From: Erodium maritimum
Lineage: Eukaryota; Streptophyta; Magnoliopsida; Geraniales; Geraniaceae
NCBI GenBank assembly: GCA_963921825.1
Contig: OY997596.1
Location: forward strand, 6,453,001-6,517,000
Direction of reading: 5' to 3'
Length of the DNA: 64,000 nucleotides
Of this stretch, positions 1 through 11,280 are shown one piece after another; position 1 is the stretch's first letter; the number at the start of each line of letters is the position of its first letter. The notes under the pieces were generated by a model. The model was not told the origin of the DNA and made no database searches. It worked only from the letters and a program-made list of their open reading frames with translations. Both the position numbers and the translations under genes were made by a program.

Positions 1-2135
1 AGAAGTCACGACTTTTCGATCATCTGTGAATGGCATAATCTTGGTTTGGAAGATATTGTCTAGATGACCAGAATTATACGACAACCTTTTAGTTTTGGAG
101 GCCCAGTCCCAGATTACAACTTGTTTGTCATCGGAACCTGAGACAAGAATGTCACCGGTAGAGTTGAATTCCAATGCGTTTACACAACCTTCATGTCCAT
201 TCAACTTGGCATAAAGATTTAATTTCTCTACGAGGACCTGCACCAAAAATTAAATTTAACATTCACTTTGAATTATACACACTTTTATTCATCTTTATGG
301 ATTGAAGAAGTCCATTACGTACATCTTGTAAAATAAATATTTTTATCTATTTATTTTTGGCTAAGTTCCACAAGAATAAAGATTAGGGAGATAAGAACCC
401 TTAAACAAACCTTGAACACAGCCGTTGGTGCATCGCAGAAGAAAACAAGCAAGAAGGAAAATTCCGATTGAGAAAAAACAAACTATATATCAAATAAATG
501 ATTTAGACTACAAGTACACCTCTTCCTTTCCTCGGCTCTCTCCATCATTAAAATTACTGTAAAAGGAATACTAATAAACTACCATAATTATAAAACCGTT
601 GACCACATTCTTCATTTTTATGACACATAACAAGGGATAATTGCAAAAAAAGTATCCTGACCTTGTCCTTTTGTTGCAAGTCGTATAAAATTGATGATTT
701 TACCCTTACAATTTAGATTTAAGAAATAATAAGTAAAAACAAAAAAAAAATCCAAATTTTCATATCCTTCATTTTCTCCCTCTTTGTACCGTACAAGAGT
801 AAGAAATTCAAGGGATATGAAAGTTTGTTTTTTTTTGTTTTTAATAATATTTTTTAAATTTAAATCTCTAAGGGTAAATCGTCATTCTGATTTTTTTATA
901 CAAAGTGCAACAAAAAGAGAAGTTCATCGTATTTTTTTGCAATTGTCAAAGAAGAGGGCTACAAGTTGCAAAAAGTGAATACCTCATGGTACTCTTTTAC
1001 AATTAACCCTTATCATAATACTAGATTTATATACATTTTCCTAATTTGCATGGCATCTTTTCATAATTAGGGCTGTGCATTTTCTAGTGAAAACAAAGCT
1101 GACACTGAAAAGGAGAGGAGCATAACGTATAAAAAATACTTACGAGCCAACAATACTTCCACCCATAGACTTCTCAAAAGTCTAAGAAAAGCAGCCCAAA
1201 GAGAGGATCACTCGTAATATAGGCATAAAGCAAATCACGAGATTAGGGTTACAAGTGTACCAGATAGGCAAAGCATCCTCCAACTATTTTCCGTTTGTAA
1301 ATCCGTTATCTTTAACGGGAAATTAGTCATGTGACAGCCACGTGACTTCATTTTTTTGGACATGACAGTTTTACCCTTTACATTATACGTGTTTTGCAAT
1401 TTGGAACCCTCATGTATACACTTTTGCATGGTTGCTTTCGACTTTTTGCAAAAAAAAAAAAACTTAACCCCGTCAATGGATTTGCAGATGGAAAATAGTT
1501 GGGGGATGTTTTTTGCAAAAAAAAAATTAGTTCACCGATAGTATTTGCAAAACGTGCATAATTGACCGCAACTTTTTGGAATTATTCCTAACCAAAACTC
1601 CACCCACCAAACAAGACATCAGCTTCTTCACTGAGTCAACAGCAATATCATACACAGACACTCATGTATCTTATACAAGTGATCATCAAAACAGCAACAA
1701 CATTCAGAAGCAGTGCACAGAAATACAAAATTGAGAAGAAACCACTTCAAAGAATTCACATTCCAGGTTCAAACAAAATTGACCAAATGATATTTAAATT
1801 ACTTTTGATTGATAAAAAGTGATTCAAACAATTCAGTAAATCTAGCATGGAAAAAAACAAATAAATTGAACTTCATTACCCTAGCAATCTCAAATACACA
1901 TCTCAGTGCATCAAACAACAAAGAACCAAACAAAGCAAATAAGAATCTTAAACCAAATTAACCAAAAACATCAGTCCTTATATGAGCTTCAAATCCAATA
2001 GCAGAAATAGAAGAAAATGACCTCGGAAGCAGAGAAACGGCGAGAAAAGGAAGTGGGTCGACATGACCCAGTCTCTCTCCTGCATAATTCTGAAAACCCA
2101 TCTCGAATTCCCTTGCGATGACCACGAGTAGTCAT
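1..2135 (-). CDS. DCAF8-like WD40-repeat protein, 5' part (two exons, truncated by window edge)
   Basis: Two exons are visible. Exon 1 coding part is 2022-2135: ATG at 2133-2135, 38 codons, donor GAG|GTCATT. Exon 2 is 1-237: acceptor TTTTTGGTGCAG, 79 codons, open to the window edge. They join in phase 0. The N-terminus contains SRRFSASE followed by VLVEKLNLYAKLNGHEGCVN and a GSDDKQVVIWDW blade, then a GHLDNIFQTKIMPFTDDRK segment. This order is typical of plant DCAF8/WDTC1-like proteins, which bind DDB1 and present substrates to CUL4 ubiquitin ligases. That role is family knowledge; the DDB1-contact WDxR motifs would lie outside the window. The start was chosen because this frame alone gives the conserved SFSRRFSASE motif before the splice site. 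The 5' leader probably extends to about 2330. Intron 1 (238-2021) is long and holds a foldback MITE. The family is confident; the member is not resolved. Confidence 0.88.
632..1013. mobile_element. Foldback MITE in DCAF8-like intron 1
   Basis: The ends are inverted copies: AAGGGATAATTGCAAAAAAA on the left, and the reverse of ...TTTTACAATTAACCCTT on the right. The interior also pairs with itself: a segment with TACCCTTACAATTTAGATTT is mirrored by AAATCTCTAAGGGTAAAT. The flanks (ACACATAAC and ATCATAATA) agree at only six of nine positions, so the target duplication is decayed or misplaced. The terminal GGGATAATT resembles the elements at 18158-18623 and 21682-21895. No ORF is credible inside. 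Confidence 0.6.
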
Positions 2136-2527
2136 TTAGCAACACGAATTCGCTCAATTGAGCTCAAATCAACCCAGATGAAACTCGATTCTGCGATTCA
2201 GAGAGAGATAGAGTCGAAGCGGCTTCAAGTTCAACAAGGACTATAGAAGCATACACAGAACCAGCACTGGTCACTGGGAGCAACACAAGAATCGGAGTCG
2301 ATGATTCGAACAAGACTGATGAAAAATGAAAATAATGTGGATCAAAAGACAAATTAGTACACTTTGTGTACAAAAACGTGGCAGTTCAACAGTCGTAAAT
2401 CGTAATAGGCCAAAACCCAAAATTTCCAACTTTCTATTTTCTATTTAATCTTGTTTTTGCTAAGATATTAAAATACTCAGGATATATACAAATGGGTCAT
2501 TCTGGACTGTATCATTCAACGTCGTTA

Positions 2528-2815
2528 GAGCATCCACAATCATATAGCTGGTTCCTGGCGGGGAGAATAAAAAATTATTTTTTTGTTGGCTAATAGCCAG
2601 CTCTCTCAGCCAGTACCCTACAATGATAAGCTTTTTTGTTGGCTTATAGCAATATAAGTTATAATAACCCCTTTTGTTCACATTTGTGCTCCCAATCGGC
2701 GATGAGTGTCGGCCTTAAGCTCCCAGCCAGCACTCCCCGCCAGCGACCTCCCAGCCAGCTCCTCGCCGGCGATTGCTCCCAGCCAGCACCTCCCCGCCAA
2801 CGACTGTGGATGCTC
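2528..2815. mobile_element. Tourist-like MITE (PIF/Harbinger type)
   Basis: A 288-bp element starts GAGCATCCACAATC and ends with the inverted copy GACTGTGGATGCTC. It is flanked on both sides by TTA (2525-2527 and 2816-2818). A 3-bp TTA/TAA duplication with such ends is the standard signature of PIF/Harbinger (Tourist) elements. The interior is rich in AGCCAGC and CCCGCCAGCGA motifs in both orientations. It carries no transposase and must be mobilised in trans. It lies just upstream of the DCAF8-like leader. Confidence 0.72.
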
Positions 2816-2835
2816 TTACCTATTTTTAGAAGGGG

Positions 2836-4740
2836 ATCCTCATGGAAAACCATACGATTCTGTGAGGAGAACCCCGGCGATGGGACCACGACTACGCTTG
2901 AGAAAAGGGGCGTTGGTATCAGAGGGGATTGGTCGGGGAGACAACACTCTGTCTTCTCCGATCACTTTGTAGGAGCTGGCGTCCTTTTGGAAGGAGAAAG
3001 ATCTGGTGCAAGTGAGACCGGAGGAGAAAAGGGAATCGGAGGAAGGGGGACACACACTTGGTAATAGGGGTCGGAGGTCACCTACCGGAATCAATGGATG
3101 CTCAAGAACCGGTTTTGACTGGAGAACCTCAGGCGAACCACACAACGGCCACGACATGAGGCGACGCAAGGCCAAGGAACCCATGAGGGTTCCGAGCGAC
3201 GAGGTGGGCTGGGCTGCACCTATGGGCCTTGAACGCCTGCACCTTGGGCCGAGGAGGGGAGATGGGCTGCAAGTCGAGTACATGGACCTAGGTTAGAAGA
3301 GAAAGGGGGTGGTCCGACGGACTAGCTAGATAAGGCCTGATCTGGAGTTCCTCGAGCTGGTTTCTTGGGCCAGGACAAGCTCAATATTGGCCCTCAGTAC
3401 CGGACGGAAGAAGGCCGATATTTAGGCGGGCTTGACAGGCCTACTACATGGCTGGACCGTGAGGTTTCTCAACTCAACGTACCATGAACCCAAGGGCAGA
3501 CAGAGATTGAACCAGAGGGGGTAACTTCTCGAACCCGACTGTCAACTCTGGAAATCAAGCAGGGATAGGAGCCTTGGGATCCAAGATGGGGTCTCTACGT
3601 ATTGAGGAGGTAGTAGTTCCTCCATCGGAATTGTGTGGGAGAGGGCCGAACTTTTCATTTGCCTTAGCAACAAAAGTTATGTCCAACCGAGCTTTTTCTA
3701 GAAGACACTAGTGGACTGGCTAGAGGATAAGTGGGAAATCCAAAATGTGGAGGCTAGACCATTAGAGGAGGGAGTAGTGGCCTTCTTCTTCAAGAATGCT
3801 AGAGAACGAGCACGAGTCCTAGCGAAGGAGCCTTGGGAATTCCAGAATTCTCTGCTCTTGTTTGCAGATCTTAGGCCACATATGCGTCCAAGAGACATGT
3901 TGTTTGCTCATTTCTTGGTCAGGGCGAGAATCTCGAACGTACCTGTTCGATTTTATAGCAAAGAAGTTTTCTTCAGACTGGGAAGTGCCTTAGGCATTTG
4001 TCAAGCTGTAGATGATGACGCAGATGGGATGTGCTGGGGGTGACTTCATGGGGATCCGGGTTAGACTCGACATTCGGGTTCCCCTACAGAGCCAATAACG
4101 GTTCAGACTCTCGGAGTCTTAGTTACGTACGATGCTTCATATTTTGTATGAGAGACTGGCCAACCACTTCTTTGGTTGTAGTTGTGCTGACATCTATTTA
4201 CAACATGCCAGTGAACGGGGGGGGGGGGGGGGGGGGGGTTCGAGGCACTTCGCTGAGATCACCAGCATATCCTCGATCGGCCTTGGTACGATAAAAACAT
4301 GGGAAGCTTGTCCCGGTGACAAATTGGGACTATCTAAGGGGATCCTCGGGACATCAAACCCAAAGGTTCGCCCCGTAGGCTCCAAATCAAGAGAGAGGAC
4401 ATGACAGTAGTAACGATCGGGAGCCAGATAGAAGGACAACAAGGCGCCAATCTAGGGAGGATAGGAATCCAAGGAGACCAAGGCCGATCATCCCGGAGGT
4501 CCCGCTAGCATTCATAACCAACACCTCAGTTTCTGTAGGAAGGAAGAGGCCGATGAAGGAAGATGGGAAGGCGGCATCTACAGGATCCACCAAGACAAGG
4601 GAGGCAACAAGTACAACGGCAGGGGGATATAAGCACCATCTCCTCACAGAATGAGTATGATATGGTCCAGTGGGGAGTTGGTCGGTATCACCACCCCACT
4701 GTACGTTTCTGTAGAGGAGGTTCCATCAAGATCCGGCACC
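2836..4740 (+). pseudogene. DUF4283 / zf-CCHC_4 retroelement ORF1 remnant, copy 1
   Basis: Around 3600-4030 the plus strand reads a DUF4283-type domain (VVPPSELCGRG, VDWLEDKWEIQNVEARPLEE, GVVAFFFKNARERARVLAKE, DLRPHMRPRDMLF). It is broken by a stop at the start of VDWLEDK and by shifts. Beyond it, GDFMGIRVRLDIRVPLQS and YERLANHFFGC fit the following zf-CCHC_4-like linker, with several frame changes. The leader at 2836-3300 is recognisably related to 7861-8470, so this is a second copy of one element. DUF4283 proteins are found in plant LINE-type ORF1 and gag-like genes; no reverse transcriptase follows. A 22-G tract at 4217-4238 lies in the zinc-knuckle region. The right boundary is where Copia sequence begins. 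Confidence 0.62.
4217..4238. repeat. 22-base uninterrupted G tract
   Basis: Twenty-two consecutive G residues inside the DUF4283 remnant. It is one of four G or C tracts of 21-29 bases in this window. Confidence 0.9.
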
Positions 4741-5530
4741 CTGGGGGTATGTTTTTATCTCAATGGAAATACAATGGAAATACACTGATGATATCATTGC
4801 CCGAGCTGGTATGACCTCATGCTCTTCCTCGGCCACCCCGGTTGATACTCAGGTCAAGCTTGACGCTTCTGATAGTTCTCCGTTTGAGAATCCTACTCTC
4901 TACCGTAGTCTTGCAGGGGTGCTCCAGTACCTCACCTTTACTCGGCCAGATATTTCCTATGCAGTACAACAGATTTATCTCCATATGCATGATCCACGGG
5001 TTAGCCACACGGGTGCGCTGAAATGGATTATCTGTTATCTTCAGGGGACCCGCCATCTCGGTCTTCACCTCTACTCCTCGCCTTCCCCAGGACTAGTAGC
5101 TTACATCGATGCTGATTGGGTCAGATGTCCCGATACACGGCGTTCTACATCTGGTTTTTGTGTGTTCTTAGGGGACAACCTGATCTCTTGGTCCTCTAAG
5201 CGTCAGCCAACCTTATGTCGCTCTGGCACCGAGGTTGAATATCATGGTGTTGCCAATGTGGTCTCGGAAGCCTGTTGGATTCGCAACCTCTTACTTGAGC
5301 TCCATTGCCCAGTCTCCCGAGCTACTCTGGTCTATTGTGGCAATATCAGTACCATTTATCTCACCGGTAATCCTGTCCAACACCAGCGCACCAAGAATAT
5401 TGAGTTGGACATTCATTTCGTCCGGGAAAAAAGTTGCTAAGGGACACATTCGAGTTCTCCATGTTCCTTCTCGGTCCTAAATTACTGATATTTTCACCAA
5501 AGGTCCGTCACGTATATTGTTCCATGATTT
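4741..5530 (+). pseudogene. Copia polyprotein 3' end (RT tail and RNase H)
   Basis: The main open frame (4763-5440) reads the end of a Ty1/copia reverse transcriptase and its RNase H: GMFLSQWKYTDDIIARAGM, YRSLAGVLQYLTFTRPDISY, then YIDADWVRCPDTRRSTSGFC, LISWSSKRQPT and QHQRTKNIELDIHFVRE. A frameshift in the A-run near 5428 moves the frame to VAKGHIRVLHVPSRS, followed by an in-frame stop and then ITDIFTKG, the usual C-terminal motif. Nothing upstream encodes gag, integrase or the RT core, so the element is 5'-truncated. The order TDIFTKG, then purine-rich GCAGGAGCG, then an LTR start fits the intact layout of Copia elements. Confidence 0.88.
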
Positions 5531-5579
5531 TCGATCCAGTCTAAACGTCCGAGAACCTCCCGTTCAGACTGCAGGAGCG

Positions 5580-5740
5580 TGTTAGAGATAATGATTTGTA
5601 CATAGAGTTTGAATAAACTCAAACTCTAAGATATATATTTTGTGTATAGTTTGAAACCTTATGTTATCTGTAAAGTGTACCTATATAGTGACATACACAA
5701 CTCAATAACAATTCACGATTTAAACTCTATTATTATCTTC
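5580..5740 (+). mobile_element. Partial 3' LTR of the Copia element
   Basis: Directly after the purine-rich GCAGGAGCG the sequence begins TGTTAGAGATAATGATTTGT, a usual Copia LTR start. It continues through AT-rich sequence with CTATATAGTGACATACACAAC. Similarity to a normal LTR seems to stop near 5740, without a clear CA end. This is inferred from layout; no 5' LTR is present for comparison. Confidence 0.6.
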
Positions 5741-6026
5741 GGGGAGTCCTTTGGCACGACCTACCTGGAGTCGGCACAAGAGGGGGAGGAGTTGGACAGA
5801 GTGGTGGCGAGGTGCGGCAGAGAGCGTCATGCCCAGCCATGCGAAAATAGAATCGGACGTGGATAGTTTTGGAGGTATGAGCAGCGATCGGTGAGAGAAA
5901 GGTTAGGGTCAGCTAAAACCAAATGGTGAAAGGACGAATATATCCTTAGATAATGGTGAAATGTCAAAATGAAAAACGAAATTATTAAAAATTATACCTA
6001 GTTTGTATCAAACCAAATGATTTATA

Positions 6027-7191
6027 AGGTGTAGCAAAGCGGCCTTCGAAAAAGGATGCTCTCTAGGAAACCTAGACAGCAACGCAGCGGCGCCGCCGCT
6101 GCTCTCCTGGTGGAGGTTCAACACCACCTTGTACCAAGGTATGGTAATACCAAGAGGGATGTCTTGGGGTGCAGACCCTTTTTAGGGTTTTTGCGAAGCA
6201 TGGAGGCGGCGAAGAATAACTCCGGCAGCGTCTATGGGGGGAGAGGCGATGGACGGGATCCTCGTGGGGGGAGTGTCTCCCTGCCGACGTTCTCGATATC
6301 GCGGTCGCGTGGGGTGGAGGCGCCGTCGGTGGCCAACCTGTCATGGGGCGGTGGAGGTGTCGTGGTGGTCCTGCTGATGGACGGCGCCGTGTTCCGAGGG
6401 AACACGGGTTGGGATGGTGATCGGGGCAGAGAGACCACGGAGGAGGCGGTGCAGGTGCGTACGGGAGATCTGCAACCGGCGCTGGTGGTGATGGTTGTGA
6501 TGTCTGTGTCCGGCGGACGACGGGAGAACAAGGCGGCGATGCGGGGAGAGGACGCACGGGAGGCTAGGGTTCCAGGTGAGGTGGATTGGGCTGAGATGGG
6601 CCTGAGTCACGGGGCGGGTCAAGCTGGTCGGATCGTGGCGAGTGGGCCGGGATCAGATTGGGTCGGGTCTGGACAAGCCCGAGTCGATGGCAGGAACGGG
6701 TCGCGAGCATTTGTAGTAGCGGCGGGGGGCTTCATGCACCCTCGCCTCCAGGAATGAGTCATACCGGGGCCAGGGAGGGTTTGGTCGGCTGTACCTTCTC
6801 CCTGGTGTATAGGTGGCATTGCTATCACCAACAGCTGATATGTTACTGCCCTACCACTTCGGGGTCATCATTCCCGCGTTCAGGAGCCCTACCATTATCA
6901 AGCAAGGGAGGACGACGCACGCTGACATACCGGGGGAGTAATTGGTCCACCGTTGTTTGTTTATCCTCTGATCTGCTCGGTCAGTCTCTTTTGGTTGGGG
7001 TATATTGTATCGGTATCCCCGGATGCTACCGCAGTCCCACATCCCCGACCGCAATTATGCTACAGAGCACATTTAAGTTTTATGCACTTGTCTTTCCATT
7101 TATTCTAGTTTGGATTATGTACGGTGATCTCCTGTTGCGGGGTCACCAAATTATTTTACATTAATGAATATCTCCATTTCCTTTCAAAAAA
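6027..7191 (+). mobile_element. Non-LTR retroposon K with 13-bp target duplication
   Basis: The element is flanked by CAAATGATTTATA (6014-6026) and CAAATGATTTGTA (7192-7204), 12 of 13 identical. It ends in TTTCCTTTCAAAAAA, an A-tail typical of plant L1-type retroposons. The 5' half is very G-rich. Frames of 100-230 codons run in several registers on both strands, which is what G-rich DNA does by chance; none shows a known domain. No reverse transcriptase, so it looks non-autonomous. Confidence 0.7.
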
Positions 7192-7204
7192 CAAATGATT
7201 TGTA

Positions 7205-7860
7205 GCAGATAATAAGTCTACATAAGTATTTATTAATATGAGGTCATATAACACTACTCAAGGGAAAGCTTTCTAACGAAAACGACGGTAGTGGCTCAGA
7301 GCTTAATGGAATCACAGTTCTGAAGTGGATTCTATTTGTAGTACCCATCTCATCATTTTCTCTCATCCGCTTTTGGATTGGGCAACTATCTTCCTCATAC
7401 TCCAAATAATTCATCGTCCACGTGTCCATGCTGACTAGATGTAGCACCTCCATCTCCCACTTTTTTTTTTATCTCAATCGATTGGAGATTGGATAATATG
7501 ATTAGTGATTTAATCTCATCACATAACTCTTAAACGTAATTCATTATTTGATTAGATTAACTTAAAGATTCGTACCACGCAGCCCCTCTCTAGATTGATT
7601 TTGCGATTTCATGACAGTGACGACAAGGATAAACGACTCCGACACTGACAACAACCATGCATTGAGCAGCGAGGATGGAATAGGAAGGCGAGCTTCTCTC
7701 CTCCGACGTCACTGTTGTTTCGTGAAGGATCTCGATCTCCTCCCTTATTCCCATCAGCAAACAGTGAAAATGGGGATCAAGGAGGATCAGAGATGGTGTT
7801 CTCGGCGTGTAAGGTGACGGAGAACGATCACCAGAAGACCGAAAAGGTGTCTGGCGGTCG
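7205..7860. other. No gene seen
   Basis: AT-rich sequence to about 7575, then moderately GC-rich sequence that may be the 5' leader of the DUF4283 element beginning near 7861. No supported coding region. Confidence 0.4.
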
Positions 7861-8940
7861 GAGGTCTCAGGGTCTTCTCATCGAGAAGGCGTACGGGATT
7901 GTACGACAAACACCGGCGGTGGGGCCTCGACCACGGCCGAGGAGAGCGACGCAGGTGGCGTCGGGGATTGGTCGGGATAGAGTACCATCGGGTCCTCCTT
8001 CTCCGACGTTTTTAAGAGGCCTGGAGAGCCTGTAAGGGCCTCATTGGAGGACGCTGGTGGAGACAAAGCCGGAGTAGACCATGGAGTCGGAGGAGGATAC
8101 CAGTACCGACCTAGTGATGGAGTATGACGGGGGATTACCGGTTGTTCCGGAGAGGACCTCGGACGGAGATGAGCAGGCTGGCGGCGCGGCGGCCACCACT
8201 TGGAAGAGACATCCGGGCAAGGAAGCTACTAGGGTTCTGAGCCACGACTCTAGAGAGGAGGAGGTCCGGGCCTGGACAGGCTACACCTTGGGCCGAGGAG
8301 AAGGAGCGGGCCAAGAAGGGTCGAGCTGGGTGTGGGCTGCAGTCACCTTGGGTCGTAGAGAGGAGCTGATCCAAGCCGACCTCTTGTATGGTCGGGTGAG
8401 CCAGATTCGGCCCTACACCATGGTGGGACCCAAACCGGATTTCAACCCACCCAAGGGCTCTCGGGATCATATATACCTACTTGGAGCCCGAAACTAACAA
8501 CAAGAGCGGAGGACCCACACACCAGACTGGAATAGGGGATCTAGGATCCCATATGGGTAGCATGTGTATCAAGGAGGTGGTGGTCCCTCCGTCGGAAGAC
8601 TGTGGCAGAGGTAAGAATTGCTCGTACGCTTTAGCTATAAAGGTGCTGTCCACGAGAGCGTTCTTTTGGAAGACGCTGGCTGAGTGGTTGGAAGACAAGT
8701 GGGAGATCCGGAACATGAAGGCAAGGCCGTTGGAGGAAAGAGTAGTCGCCTTCTTTTCCAGGAATGCCAGAGAATGGGCGAAGGTCCTAGTCGGGGAGCC
8801 GTGGGAATTCCTAAATTCCCTGGTTTCGTTTGCGGATCTTCGGCCACATATGAGGCCTGAGGATATGCTATTCACACACTTCTCGGTCTTGGAGAGGATC
8901 TCGAACCTGCTAGTGAAGCATGGAATAGAGGGCCCTTTTA
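7861..8940 (+). pseudogene. DUF4283 retroelement ORF1 remnant, copy 2
   Basis: The frame 8481-8935 reads EVVVPPSEDCGRGKNCSYAL, AEWLEDKWEIRNMKARPLEE, RVVAFFSRNAREWAKVLVGE and SFADLRPHMRPEDMLF. It aligns with copy 1 at 3600-3930 over the whole DUF4283-like domain. The upstream G-rich leader (7870-8470) aligns with 2836-3300. The copy ends at about 8935, where an (AT)n tract begins, so the second half of the domain and the zinc knuckle are missing. The two copies differ at many positions, suggesting separate old insertions. No pol gene is linked. Confidence 0.62.
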
Positions 8941-9032
8941 TATATATATATATATTAATAAGATCGAAAAATATTATTAAGACTGAATCCAAAAAAAGTC
9001 GTCGGCAAGTGTTCCTCCAACATGCTTTGTTT

Positions 9033-9695
9033 CTATACCTCAGAAACAGAGTCTCTCGTCAAAGTTATATTCGTCCGTCGACGCCATGCCATGGCGATAC
9101 ATAACACATATCCATCAATTATGAAACCATTCAATACTTCGATCGCCTTCGCCGCTGCTCCAAAAGGACTGAACACGTTTCGAGTCCAATCTTCCGACGC
9201 TTCGAACGGTAAGCTGTGCATAAAAATCTCGTCCTCCTGTTCTATGAACCTCTCGTTTCTCGCCCGAGGCCGACGAACAACCTTTGACTTCGCAACCGTC
9301 TTCGACTCTGTACCAACTCGAGGTAATACATGCTCAGCAATGACCGGAGATTGGGACAACTCCGGGCACGCTTTATTCCTTGACTCAGAACACAAAGCAT
9401 CGGATGCAGAACCAGCCGGTGCTGCAACCTGAGCAGAAACAGGCCTTCGCCTCCGGTTGGTATGATGATCGTGGACATTCTCCGCTTCGTGTTTCTCCCT
9501 TTCCGATCCCTTACGGATCTTAACCTTGGACCCTGAATCATGCGCAGTAACATTCAATGACTCCGAAAGTGATAACACATGATTTAAAGCATGCACAACT
9601 GACCCTAAACCACAGTCACCTCCGCCAAGAGCAGCTTGACATAATTGGGACTCCGGCGCCGTCGTGAAGTCGAGAGAGAAGCCATTTTTACCCAA
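9033..9695 (-). pseudogene. LINE ORF1-like protein with an internally deleted RRM
   Basis: A 220-codon frame starts MGKNGFSLDFTTAPESQLCQ. A Ser/Glu/basic region leads to a C-terminal RRM-like fold with the first strand DEIFMHSLPFEASEDW and helix RNVFSPFGA. It then jumps directly to AAKAIEVLNGFIIDGYVL, the last helix and strand. The central part, including the RNP1 (GFGFV-type) strand, is missing, so RNA binding by the usual surface is unlikely. RRM-bearing ORF1 is established for the BNR type of plant LINEs; assignment to that type is inference. No endonuclease or RT follows. A free-standing RRM gene is less likely given the TE surroundings. Confidence 0.5.
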
Positions 9696-10340
9696 TCACA
9701 GCGTTGATGTCAAGAGACGACAAATCCACAAAACTGATCTCCTACAGTGAAAGCAGAGAGCCCACTACCAAAGAGATCACGTACCTGAATGAGTTGCTTT
9801 GTCCAATTTACCCAAACTGATCTGAGAAACGAAACAAATATGGGTCAAACGTCCAGACGCCTCCACCAATCCTCTGGTCTTCAACCGACATCGGCACCTG
9901 CTGACACTGATTCAACGACCTCTCCAACGGAATCTAGACCCGTCCCCGCAATAAATCCACAAGCTTGCTTGAGTCGGCGACACGGGATCGATTGAACTTC
10001 GGCCACCATTGACTCGAAATCCCTGCATAGACGTCGAGGAACCAAACAAACTCCCAACGCTTTGAATCGCACGGTAGGGGACGGTCGCACCACACCGATC
10101 TCGAACAACCAAAACGTTTCTGATTTTGGGATGCCAAGGATTTGGAGTCAGCGGCTGCAGCAACACACCTTCACCGATCTGATCCCTTTTTCCAGCCTAC
10201 AACAATTGACAACAACCCAACCGAGAGCAGGTCAGTCCGGGAGAGGCCGTGACAAGCCGGAGCCGAGCGTACCGGAGGCGTGGTGACTGATGTGCGGCGG
10301 AGACGAAACCTAAGCTTTGCGCGCGTGAGGCGCGTTCAAC
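9696..10340 (-). other. Probable 5' leader of the RRM-bearing retroelement
   Basis: GC-rich sequence upstream of the ORF at 9033-9695, with short open frames on both strands but no recognisable domain. GC content falls sharply after about 10340. No target duplication was found, so the 5' boundary is uncertain. Confidence 0.35.
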
Positions 10341-11192
10341 CTAACTTTCTATTGAGATCATGATCCAAGGGCCCATATCGATAGTTTGTATTTTGTACGA
10401 AAGATACAAGTTTGTACCTGGATGTTATTCTATATATAGGGGAACTTCGGGTAAAATCAAAATTCAGGTATGAAATACAAACTAATCCGGACTATTGATT
10501 TAGAGGATCGGACGACCACAAAAATTCAATAGGTGTGTGATTGATTACGAAATTAATTGCAAAGATATACATTCATGACACAATCATTAATGATTTTGTT
10601 TAAATCTAGGCCTTTTTATTCATATGTCATATATGTAGTTTGATATAGTTGACACATTGTTTGTTTAGTATTATTCTTTAACAAGCACATTTTTATATAT
10701 TTAAATGACCCTCTATTTCTAAATAGAAGCTATAAGGAAGAATGATACAATCTTTTGGGATCAATCACAAAGACGATCACAAAAATACCTTTTAACGGTC
10801 TACAATGCTTGAGGTAAGACAAACCTAGTACAAAAGGTGATCACGAGAACACCAAGAAACCAAAGCTAAACACCAACCGAGCAAAAAGAAACCCTCACAA
10901 AAAAAAGGGTAAACACCAAAAGAAACATAGCACAACACAAAACATAAACTACAACAACCGTGACTAACTAAAGACGAGACACCAACTAAGCCTCCAGAAA
11001 ATGGGGACACTACCACAAACCAAATATGAAGCTGAGTACCAATACAATATTTCCTAGTCCACCCCCGCTATATCGATATCACTTGTTGTTTCATAAGATC
11101 CGAAACTATCCCCATCGTCTTTTGATTTGACTTTCTCAGACCTACAGAAGTCCATATCCCATAGGAAACAAAAATGTTAAATAACCCCAATC
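10341..11192. other. No gene; AT-rich sequence and an A/C-rich retroposon-like scrap
   Basis: 10341-10800 is AT-rich with nothing recognisable. 10800-11060 is A/C-rich (for example CACCAAGAAACCAAAGCTAA). Its composition resembles the minus-strand 3' portions of the retroposons at 11591-13601 and 52510-54086, so it may be an old fragment of that family. Confidence 0.35.
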
Positions 11193-11208
11193 AACACCAT
11201 CCCCTTTG

Positions 11209-11264
11209 CTACTTTGTACTTTCGGTTTTCTTTAATAAAATCGTTTTTTTTGCTGATAAAAAAA
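11209..11264 (+). mobile_element. Retroposon E: 56-bp 5'-truncated copy with 16-bp target duplication
   Basis: AACACCATCCCCTTTG occurs exactly at 11193-11208 and 11265-11280. Between the copies are only 56 bases, ending TTTAATAAAATCG, a T-run and TGCTGATAAAAAAAA. That is the 3' tail shared by the larger retroposons here. A tail-only insertion with a perfect target duplication is the classic outcome of abortive target-primed reverse transcription. Confidence 0.85.
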
Positions 11265-11280
11265 AACACCATCCCCTTTG

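Noticed and set aside
1237..1600. Possible further MITE in the DCAF8-like intron
   Set aside because: There are hints of inverted ends (TAGGGTTACAAGTGTACC; GCATAATTGACC), but I could not match arms or a target duplication.
6056..6757. 233-codon frame in G-rich DNA
   Set aside because: Comparable frames of 90-160 codons run on the other strand at the same place. Composition is Gly/Arg/Val-rich and the region is within retroposon K.
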